A DNA stretch of 64,000 nt. Source: Gerris lacustris (lineage: Eukaryota > Arthropoda > Insecta > Hemiptera > Gerridae). Where the stretch lies: positions 48,734,024-48,798,023 of the forward strand of contig OX578285.1 of assembly GCA_951217055.1 (NCBI GenBank). The letters are read 5' to 3'. The position numbers were made by a program, and so were the translations under genes. Below, piece by piece: positions 56,004 through 64,000 of this stretch. Position 1 is the first letter of the stretch, and each line of letters opens with the position of its first letter. A model generated the notes under the pieces. It made no database searches and was not told the DNA's origin. It saw nothing but the letters and a program-made list of their open reading frames with translations.

Positions 56004-56717
56004 AGCAGCCTTTCAGGGGATAGCTGAAGATTTCCGATTAATCAGGGTGAAAGGACCTTTTGATTAATTAATTCTACTTTGGTCATTTAGGGCCTCTGCT
56101 GGTTCTAGACTCATGATATTTGATCAGTGTGAGAAATGAAAGCGTTTCAACTTCTGACTGCGTTGAGCTTTCAGATGACACAACCTTGCGACTCAACATA
56201 GCTGCACTTCTGGTGCCTCCCAGCCTTATCAAAACTATAAATAACATAAACTTAACTTTACAAATAATATCATTAAAACCGTTGAAAAATTAACACCTAT
56301 TTTATTTGATGATTCTTAATATATTTAAGTCGATGGATGATTAAGGTGTGGTAATGATATAAACACTTAGTTCTTCATTATGAGACGTTTCGACCCTTAT
56401 TTAAGGTCATTTTCAATCATGTTAATTTAATTATTCTAAATTAAAAATAAAATAAAATAAATATAAGTTAATTAATAATACATAACAATTCGATTTTTTA
56501 AAAAAATATCAGATTACAAATAAATAATTAACAGCAATTTTAATTTTGTTAAAAGCAATTAATCCAACATTTTTTGTTAATTAACAATAGTTTAATGTAA
56601 TGAACATTAAAATTTATTATTTACTTACAGTATTGATAATTGATGTCATTGAGGTAAAATTAAAATGTTATTTCTGTCTCTATAAGAGAGCGTCATGAAT
56701 TATTAAAAAAAATCTAT

Positions 56718-56995
56718 TAAGCCGCGTCCACACTAGCCACTGGCAATGCCGCTGGCAAAGCCGCATAGGCAAAGCCTATGGTTGCACCTCTGTCCACATT
56801 AGTGTTGGCATTGGCTTTCAGTCAGTTCGAAAATGTTCACCGAGGAGGATCTACTGATCGCATCATGTGCTGTTGTCATAATAAATGACAGCGAAGAAAA
56901 CGGAGGAAACGTCGATTTTGGGTACGTCCCAGCCTTCAATGTAGATCACGTTATGGAACTAAAGACTTAATGAAGGACTTAATTTAAGATAATAT
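56718..56995 (+). pseudogene. Left end of a Harbinger-like element with a short N-terminal frame
   Basis: TTA precedes agccgcgtccacactagcca; 'ggcaatgccgctggcaaagc' subterminal repeats follow. From 56835 a frame reads M-F-T-E-E-D-L-L-I-A-S-C-A-V-V-I-I and stops near 56970. An N-terminal E-(D/E)-(L/I)-(L/I)-x-A-(S/A) helix like this is usual in PIF/Harbinger transposases. The rest is lost. Weak family call. Confidence 0.4.
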
Positions 56996-57041
56996 TGACG
57001 AATTAAATCTGGTACTATATATGTAAATCTTATACATATAT

Positions 57042-57655
57042 CGAATGAAGGGGTTTTTTTGGAATAAAAGTCCGATGATGGTTGTGGTTAAAAAATTATG
57101 TTTTATTCAAAGCTTTCGCCTAGGGAGCCTAAGCTTCATCAGTGATCAAAGTAGAAGATATAAAGTAAAATTTAAAAAGTTAATATGATGAATTTTTAAT
57201 TCAGCAAATTTTAAAAAACTATTAAGTAAATAAAAATTAAAAACAAGTGATTCCATTAAAAAGTAAAAAACAATAAATATAAATTTAAGAATTCTAAAAA
57301 CAATAAAAAAAAAAGGTAACTGGATAAGCCTTCTCCAGTTACCTTTCATTGGCTCTATGCATTGTTTTTAGAATTCTTAAATTTATATTTATTGTTTTTT
57401 ACATTTTAATGGAGTCACTTGTTTTTAATTTTTATTTACTTAATAGTTTTTTAAAATTTGCTGAATTAAAAATTCATCATATTAACTTTTTAAATTTTAC
57501 TTTATATCTTCTACTTTGATCACTGATGAAGCTTAGGCTCCCTTGGCGAAAGCTTTGAATAAAACATATTTTTTAACCACAACCATCATTGGACTTTTAT
57601 TCCAAAAAAAACCCCTTCATTCAATTACTGTCTACAAGTCCAAAAACAAAACCTA
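57042..57655. mobile_element. Nearly perfect palindromic element (614 bp) with 13-bp TSD and hammerhead-like motifs
   Basis: The arms 57043-57306 and 57361-57622 are inverted with few mismatches. The centre (57313-57346) is itself a hairpin ('aaggtaactgg'/'ccagttacctt'). CTTATACATATAT lies at 57029-57041 and 57656-57668. A hammerhead-ribozyme-like sequence is present in each arm (57114-57142 minus, 57523-57551 plus). Confidence 0.85.
57506..57565 (+). ncRNA. Hammerhead-ribozyme-like motif
   Basis: CTGATGA at 57523-57529 and GAAA at 57548-57551 are separated by a stem-II hairpin (gcttagg-ctc-ccttggc). GAAA is followed by GCTT, giving a self-complementary AGCT as a minimal helix III. Bases before (TTTGATCA) and after (TGAATAAA) can form helix I with two non-Watson-Crick positions. 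An extra A precedes stem II. The opposite arm carries the same motif on the minus strand with a better stem II (cctaggc). Confidence 0.45.
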
Positions 57656-57668
57656 CTTATACATATAT

Positions 57669-58013
57669 GTATAAAATATGAAATTAACATAATTTTATTA
57701 GATTTAAGATGTGGAACATTACAATTGAACAATGGTTATTATATAATTTTGATTGAAGTTTTTCACTGAGATTGTCGAATATTTAATACTTTCTATTTTT
57801 ATTATTAATCTATGTATTTTTTAATTTCAATGGAATTAATATGACACTAATAGGATTGTCAAAATATCCCATGAATACGTATATATTATAAATGATTGGA
57901 ATCTATTTATAAATTTAAATAAGGGGAAACAAAAAAGTTTTTATTGTAATATGGTAACTTGCGCTGTCTGGTAGTGGTGCCAGCAACTAAACTTAAGTCA
58001 TAGGAATAAAATC
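57669..58013. other. AT-rich spacer, nothing recognised
   Basis: Remaining spacer of the large foldback. No coding region or repeat seen. Confidence 0.5.
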
Positions 58014-58140
58014 TTATTAATTTAGAATAATTAAATTAACATGATTGAAAATGAATAAGGGTCGAAACGCCTCATAATAAAGAACTAAGTGTTTATATCA
58101 TTACCACACCTTAATCATCCATCAACTTAAATATATTAAG

Positions 58141-58534
58141 CATAAAATAATATAACACTAGACTTGATTGTTATTAATTTCCTATTTTATTAAATAAACT
58201 CACACAAAACCTTTTAAAGAAACACTTTGACTACAAAAATAAATGTTTCTGTTTAATTTAGTGCATACTTACCTTGATTTTGCTATTATATGGCACTCCT
58301 ACTGGCTTTGAAATCATAATTTCAACCTTTGCTCAAGGCTATCTATTCTTTATAGATTTCTTTGTTAAGAAAAAGGACTTTTAGATAAACCCGTCTTTTA
58401 AAATTTATTTTTTCCCACAATGAACTACAGACATTAAGCAACAGATTTAAGCATTGATGTTTTTTTTTTATATAATATGAATTTGTATACTTATAATAAT
58501 TTGAGACTAAAATATTTTTACTTACATGTTTTAG
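58141..58534. other. Intron DNA before the RGS core exon
   Basis: AT-rich. A polypyrimidine-poor acceptor region precedes 58535. No other feature. Confidence 0.5.
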
Positions 58535-58701
58535 CTGGTAGACGCGTATTTAAAGATTTTCTTAAGTGCGAATACAGTGAAGAAAATATTCTCTTTTGGG
58601 TTGCTGTAGAGGAATTAAGAGTAATAGAGGACCCTGTATTAATTGTTCAAAGAGCCAAATCCATTTATGATGATTTCATCTCAATTTTATCTCCTAGAGA
58701 G
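58535..58701 (+). CDS. RGS gene exon: core of the RGS domain
   Basis: A 167-bp exon from a gttttag acceptor to a gtgagc donor (phase 1 in, phase 0 out). It encodes A-G-R-R-V-F-K-D-F-L-K-C-E-Y-S-E-E-N-I-L-F-W and continues to I-S-I-L-S-P-R-E. S-E-E-N-x-x-F-W is the hallmark RGS loop and its Glu/Asn contact the G-alpha switch regions. I-S-I-L-S-P-(K/R)-E is typical of the RZ/A subfamily, whereas R4 members have a different sequence there. The Ser-Pro is a possible proline-directed phosphorylation site by analogy with the mammalian relatives; that is inference. A methionine-started frame from 58477 reads through the upstream intron and is not the real start. Confidence 0.95.
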
Positions 58702-59398
58702 GTGAGCCAAAACAAATACTAATTATTACAATTGAATTTACGACATAATTTTGTTTAAATAATGAGAGCCATTGATAATGGGCGCTTCCACCGGAAGGGG
58801 GAACTGGCAAAAAGACCCTTCCTTCAAAATGTGAATTAAACCTTATTCATTTAAGTTAATATCTTTGATTGTTACATGTATAAATTCTAAGCTCAATAAA
58901 ATAATAAAACAAGACTAATTACACCACAAAAATGATTTTTGGTAACCAAGTGCTATTTCTAAATCCTTTGTATTAACTTCACTTTTGTGCCTGGGTGGCG
59001 CCTGCCGTTAAAATCTTTGGAGGGCTAGTTAACCCTCTTCCAGTCATCCAATCGAGCTGAAACTTGGCACATAGACTCTCTACCAATACAAAAACATTTT
59101 AACAAATTAATTAATTAATTAAATTTGACTAATTAATTAATTTTTAATTAATTATTTAAAATTAAAATGAATTAAAACCAATATTTACCCTCACACAACC
59201 AAAATGCAAAAATATAAAGTCTTTATAATAAAAACTTGGTTTTTATGGGCTAGTATTATTAATTAATTTGGGTAAAATTTATGTGCTACATGATAACTGA
59301 TGACTATATCACATGGAGCTGCTGAAAAACGAATCTTGTAGGTTTTTCCATTTGAAAGATATGCAGTTGAGTTGACATGAAGATTTGTTTTGTTTCAG

Positions 59399-59809
59399 GT
59401 CAGTTTGGACTCTCGTGTTAGAGACATAGTTAACCTGAATATGCAACAACCTACTGTACACGCATTTGACGAAGCTCAGCAGTCTGTCTACACATTGATG
59501 CACAGAGATTCATATCCTAGATTTCTTACATCTCGTATCTATAAAAAATTATTAGACATGTATAACGAACCCAAAGAAGGCCCTTCTACCCAAGCCAAAC
59601 AAGAGCCATCAGCCGAAGATCTCTCTACAAAACAAACGGTAACTGATCAGGTAGTCCCCGATAAACCAGCTCACAAACAACCAGCCGAACAAGAACCAAA
59701 AGTCGATTCCACAGCTTCTGATCAAGTTGATCATGAAGAAATATCTACCTACGAGTCATTAAGCAGAGAAGAACCGTGCGATGATGAAATTGAATCCACC
59801 GTCATCTAG
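59399..59809 (+). CDS. RGS gene terminal exon: end of RGS box plus long acidic tail ending S-T-V-I
   Basis: The terminal exon follows a ttgtttcag acceptor and ends at TAG 59807-59809; it encodes 136 residues. Residues 1-55 or so complete the RGS box: V-S-L-D-S-R-V-R-D, N-L-N-M, then L-M-H-R-D-S-Y-P-R-F-L. The Asn of N-M, the Leu and Asp of L-M-H-R-D and the Arg of Y-P-R-F correspond to the residues that contact G-alpha in studied RGS domains, so the domain looks catalytically competent. The Y-T-L-M-H-R-D-S-Y-P-R-F block is specific to the RZ/A subfamily. About 80 further residues form a hydrophilic tail rich in Glu, Asp, Gln, Pro and Thr. It ends E-S-T-V-I, a class I PDZ-ligand pattern. Vertebrate RZ members have only short tails. 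The ATG at 59390 lies in the intron and is not used. Confidence 0.95.
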   Translation, partial: VSLDSRVRDIVNLNMQQPTVHAFDEAQQSVYTLMHRDSYPRFLTSRIYKKLLDMYNEPKEGPSTQAKQEPSAEDLSTKQTVTDQVVPDKPAHKQPAEQEPKVDSTASDQVDHEEISTYESLSREEPCDDEIESTVI

Positions 59810-60020
59810 ACGACTCAAAACAAAAAATTAATAATTATTATATATTCAGTTAGTGGATCAGATAGCTTTAACTATGTTTAAACGTATAATTATTAACAAA
59901 TCTTATAAAATAAATGGTTAAAAATATTATATTGAAACAAGATAAAAATTTATACGTACATTATATATATATATATATATATACCTAAAATATTTGGAAA
60001 AAAAAGCACAAAAAAATAAA
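59810..60020 (+). promoter_or_regulatory. RGS 3' UTR with candidate poly(A) signals
   Basis: AT-rich DNA directly after the RGS stop codon. AATAAA hexamers occur at 59909-59914 and 60015-60020. A short (AT)n run lies near 59962-59982. Which signal is used cannot be told from sequence. The satellite arrays begin 200 bp further on, so the transcript probably ends before or just inside them. Confidence 0.5.
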
Positions 60021-60220
60021 TAAATTATTAATTGTTACTCTAAATGTATACTAACTTATTTTAAATTCCTTGAATTACATAGATAAAATTAAGAAACTTT
60101 AAATTAAATATTTACAAAATCCTTGCCTGAAACAAATTGATCTTAAATTATATGTTTTTAATGTTGGACACATTTGTTATACATAGAGAAAAAATGGAAT
60201 TGTACCCTTGTAAGTAAAAA

Positions 60221-60990
60221 AATCCCTTGTAGGTAAGGCACAAGTGTGTGCCTCTCTGCCACAGAGAGCAGTCATGGACGAATTAATTTTTATTATTGGA
60301 CACGACAGTGTATTAATTTTAATAATTTTGCGAGGGCCTCAAGAAAATCTCTTTTTACTTTTTATTATGGCCCTAGAAACAAAAACTTAATAAGCTTTTA
60401 TTTATCCAACATTTTTACATTCCTGACACCTCTCTATTAATTATATCAAATATCTGTACTACCAACTTCACATAAAATAATCCCTTGTAGGTAAGGCACA
60501 AGTGTGTGCCTCTCTGCCACAGAGAGCAGTCATGGACGAATTAATTTTTATTGTTGGACACGACAGTGTATTAATTTTAATAATTTTGCGAGGGCCTCAA
60601 GAAAATCTCTTTTTACTTTTTATTATGGCCCTAGAAACAAAAACTTAATACGCTTTTATTTATCCAACAGTTACATTCCTTACACCTCTCTATTAATTAT
60701 ATCAAATATCTGTACTACCAACTTCACATAAAAAAATCCCTTGTAGGTAAGGCACAAGTGTGTGCCTCTCTGCCACAGAGAGCAGTCATGGACGAATTAA
60801 TTTTTATTGTTGGACACGACAGTGTATTAATTTTAATAATTTTGCGAGGGCCTCAAGAAAATCTCTTTTTACTTTTTATTATGGCCCTAGAAACAAAAAC
60901 TTAATAAGCTTTTATTTAGCCAACAGTTACATTTCTTACACCTCTCTATTAATTATATCAAATATCTGTACTACCAACTTCACTTATTGA
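60221..60990 (+). repeat. 257-bp tandem repeat, 3 copies
   Basis: Units start aatcccttgtaggtaaggca at 60221, 60479 and 60735 and are nearly identical. Each gives the same short open frame, which I regard as a by-product. The last 70 bp or so of the unit ('cctctctattaattatatca') also occurs in the larger repeat that follows. Confidence 0.95.
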
Positions 60991-60991
60991 A

Positions 60992-63900
60992 ACTAAATGA
61001 AATAAAATTAAGCTGGTTTCACCTATAAGGGTTGGGCGTCACAAACTACTAATCTATTTGTTGGCTTTAGGTGTAAATAAAATCCAAAACCATTTCCTCA
61101 CATTAAATTCAGGCACACTGTTTTACCTGAATTTAAATAAAGTAATGAAGCTAAATAAACTGTGGATTCTCATGAATGGGGGGTGGAATAAGCCATTTCC
61201 AAGTAAAATTAAGCCACTTATGCACACAGAAGTGGCGAGAGGACGTCTCTATGTAAACTATTGGGCAATGCCCACTTTGACGAGGAGGCATGGGAGCTTG
61301 CTTAATCCATATTTCTTGCCCTCCTTTATAAGTCATTTTAATGGAACGGGCCTCCCGTTCTGGACCATTTTTATTTACTGTGGCATATTTTGCTTAATTT
61401 TATGGACCTAAAAACCTTTTATTTACCTGACAGTTAGGTAGGTACATTCCTTACACCTCTCTATTAATCATTGAATATCTGTACCACCAACTTCACATAA
61501 CTAACGCAATACATACATACTATTAAAAATATTATATAATTCACTCTTAAAATATTTACTGTTAATATACAAAATAAGTTGTTTATGTCTAATCATTCTA
61601 CAATTACAGTGCTCCTTCACTAGACAAGACAGCATTTGTATGGAATCTCAATAACCTTTTGAACTAACCAAAATACCGATCGTGACAGTGAGTTTGCTAT
61701 ACAGTAGGATTCTTTTTTGAAACCATATAGCCTACCATTTTAAACATGGAATGTCCCAAAATAAGACTTCTTGTAAACTATAACACTTTGCAAGTTGGTC
61801 TAATTAAATGTTGAATTGTTCTTCAACCATGACATTACCAATAATGATTTTAATTCCAATAAATAATGGATTAAATAAAATTATTGATGCTCTCAATTTT
61901 TGATTAAAAAACTAAATGAAATAAAATCAAGCTGGTACCCCCTAAAATAAGGGTTGGACCTCACAAACTACTTCTCTATTTGTTAGCTTTATGTGTAAAT
62001 AAAATCCAAAACCATTTCCTCACAATTAATTCAGGCACACTGTTTTACCTGAATTTAAATAAATTAATGAAGGTAAATAAAATGTGGATTCTCATGAATG
62101 GGGGGTGGAATAAGCCATTTCTAAGTAAAATTAAGCCAATTATGCAAACATGAGAGGCGACAGGACGTTTCTATGCATTCTCTATGTAAACCATTGGGCA
62201 ATGCCCACTTTGACGAGGAGGCATGGGAGCTTGCTTAATCCATATTTCTTGCCCTCCTTTATAAGTCATTTTAATGGAACGGGCCTCCTGTTCTGTACTA
62301 TTTTTATTTACTGTGGCATATTTTGCTTCTTTTTAAGGCCCTAAAATCCTATTATTTCGCCGACAGTTGTATTCCTTACATCTCTCTATTAATTATACTA
62401 AATATCTACCACCAACTTCACAAAATAACCAAATATGTATATAATTTTAAAAATATTGAATAATTTACTTTTAAAGTAATTATAATTAATATACAAAATA
62501 TGTTGTTAATAACGTCTAATAATTCTACAATTACGGTGCTCCTTCACAAGACAAGACAGCATTTGTATAGAATCTCAATAAACTTTTGAAAAACCCAAAA
62601 TACCGATCGTGACAGTGAGTTTGCTATACAGTAGGATTCTTTTTTAAAACCATATAGCCTACCATTTTAAACATGGAATGTCCCAAAATAAGACTTCCTG
62701 TAAACTATAACACTTTGCAAGTTCTTCTAATTAAATGTTGAATTGTTCTTCAACCATGACATTACCAATAATGATTTTAATTCCAATAAATAATGGATTA
62801 AATAAAATTATTGATGCTCTCAATTTTTTATTAAAAAACTAAATGAAATAAAATCAAGCTGGTACCCCCTAAAATAAGGGTTGGACCTCACAAACTACTT
62901 CTCTATTTGTTAGCTTTATGTGTAAATAAAATCCAAAACCATTTCCTCACAATTAATTCAGGCACACTGTTTTACCTGAATTTAAATAAATTAATGAAGG
63001 TAAATAAAATGTGGATTCTCATGAGTGGGGGGGTGGAATAAGCTATTTCTAAGTAAAATATTAAGCCAATTATGCAAGCATGAGAGGCGACAGGACGTTT
63101 CTATGCATTCTCTATGTAAACCATTGGGCAATGCCCACTTTGACGAGGAGGCATGGGAGCTTGCTTAATCCATATTTCTTGCCCTCCTTTATAAGTCATT
63201 TTAATGGAACGGGCCTCCTGTTCTGTACCATTTTTATTTACTGTGGCATATTTTGCTTCTTTTTAAGGCCCTAAAAACCTATTATTTCGCCGACAGTTGT
63301 ATTCCTTACATCTCTCTATTAATTATACTAAATATCTACCACCAACTTCACAAAATAACCAAATATGTATATAATTTTAAAAATATTGAATAATTTACTT
63401 TTAAAGTAATTATAATTAATATACAAAATATGTTGTTAATAACGTCTAATAATTCTACAATTACGGTGCTCCTTCACAAGACAAGACAGCATTTGTATAG
63501 AATCTCAATAAACTTTTGAAAAACCCAAAATACCGATCGTGACAGTGAGTTTGCTATACAGTAGGATTCTTTTTTAAAACCATATAGCCTACCATTTTAA
63601 ACATGGAATGTCCCAAAATAAGACTTCCTGTAAACTATAACACTTCGCAAGTTCTTCTAATTAAATGTTGAATTGTTCTTCAACCATGACATTACCAATA
63701 ATGATTTTAATTCCAATAAATAATGGATTAAATAAAATTATTGATGCTCTCAATTTTTGATTAAAAAACTAAATGAAATAAAATCAAGCTGGTACCCCCT
63801 AAAATAAGGGTTGGACCTCACAAACTACTTCTCTATTTGTTAGCTTCATGTGTAAATAAAACTCCAAAACAATTTCCTGACAGTAAATTTAGGCACACTG

Positions 63901-64000
63901 TTTTACCTATATATAAATAAATAAATGAAGGTAAATATAATGTGGATTCTCACGAGTCAATAACCATGAGTGGGGGGTGGAATATGGCATTATCAAGTAA
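60992..64000 (+). repeat. About 927-bp tandem satellite, at least 3.25 copies, running off the window
   Basis: Units start actaaatgaaataaaat at 60992, 61911, 62838 and 63768. Copies 2 and 3 are nearly identical and copy 1 is more diverged. Each contains 'tttgacgaggaggcatggga' and 'aacgggcctcc-gttctg'. No coding function is supported. Confidence 0.95.

Larger units (their letters stand above)
56314..58140. mobile_element. Large foldback (about 130-bp arms) of the same family as 18830-19135
   Basis: The left arm 56314-56440 and the right arm 58014-58140 are inverted ('aaggtgtggtaatgatataa' against 'ttatatcattaccacacctt'). Both arms carry 'gggtcgaaacg-ctcat' reading outward, the same block as in the 19-kb foldback. 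The spacer holds a Harbinger-like fragment and a second palindrome. Confidence 0.8.
38512..58534 (+). other. 20-kb transposon-filled intron of the RGS gene
   Basis: The interval between the two RGS exons whose phases join (phase 1). It starts gtgaga and ends ttttag. It contains no host exon I can recognise. It holds the MULE relic, the inverted hAT dimer, degenerate non-LTR reverse transcriptases, several MITEs, a hAT/Harbinger nest and a large foldback, each listed separately. The next intron (58702-59398, 697 bp, gtgagc...tttcag) is AT-rich and free of recognisable elements. Confidence 0.85.

Noticed and set aside
60246..63274. Repeated open frames of 64-117 residues in the satellites
   Set aside because: Start and stop positions vary between copies through small indels, and no domain or coding bias is visible.

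Overview
This is eukaryotic, AT-rich, repeat-dense intergenic and intronic DNA. It is very probably from an arthropod with a large, transposon-filled genome. A hemipteroid or other insect is my best guess, but this rests only on the style of the repeats and on one conserved gene. There is no bacterial operon structure and no CRISPR array. Almost all short open reading frames in the window are chance frames inside repeats.

The only host protein-coding gene I can support is on the + strand: the 3' part of an RGS-domain gene of the RZ/A type (relatives: vertebrate RGS17/19/20, Drosophila Double hit). Three exons are secure (38450-38511, 58535-58701, 59399-59809). Their splice phases agree and together they encode a complete RGS domain plus a long acidic tail ending in S-T-V-I. 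A fourth exon upstream (30870-30943) is probable. The intron between the first two secure exons is 20 kb. Most of the rest of the window is intron or upstream DNA filled with mobile elements.

Layout. 1-3.9 kb: a non-autonomous hAT element (1140-2787), a 24-bp minisatellite and small repeats. 3.9-13 kb: a 35-bp perfect inverted repeat pair 9 kb apart enclosing a BEL/Pao gag fragment, LINE-tail-like DNA, a GC-rich block, a foldback carrying a tRNA-like module and a hAT with a perfect 8-bp target duplication. 13-23 kb: further hAT elements, foldbacks, AT microsatellites, a diverged satellite, a Penelope-like foldback with an empty site elsewhere in the window, a Harbinger-type element with a MADF remnant, and a hAT containing a second tRNA-like foldback. 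24-27.3 kb: a GTAC-rich repeat block. 27.4-38 kb: MITEs, a 30-bp array, the candidate RGS exon, a 2.65-kb hAT holding a 62-bp satellite with higher-order structure, and element 'F' copies. 38-50 kb: an RGS exon, a MULE relic split by a hAT MITE, an inverted dimer of hAT transposase 3' ends, and degenerate non-LTR reverse transcriptases. 50-58 kb: TA-flanked and Harbinger MITEs, a hAT whose own target duplication was split by a Harbinger MITE, and a nested foldback with hammerhead-ribozyme-like motifs. 58.5-60 kb: the RGS 3' exons and UTR. 60.2 kb to the end: two related tandem satellites.

The most rewarding signals are the hammerhead-like motifs in the foldbacks, the tRNA-containing foldback family with compensatory changes, and several insertions whose order can be read from split target duplications and empty sites. 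All statements come from reading the sequence by eye; no alignment or database search was run.
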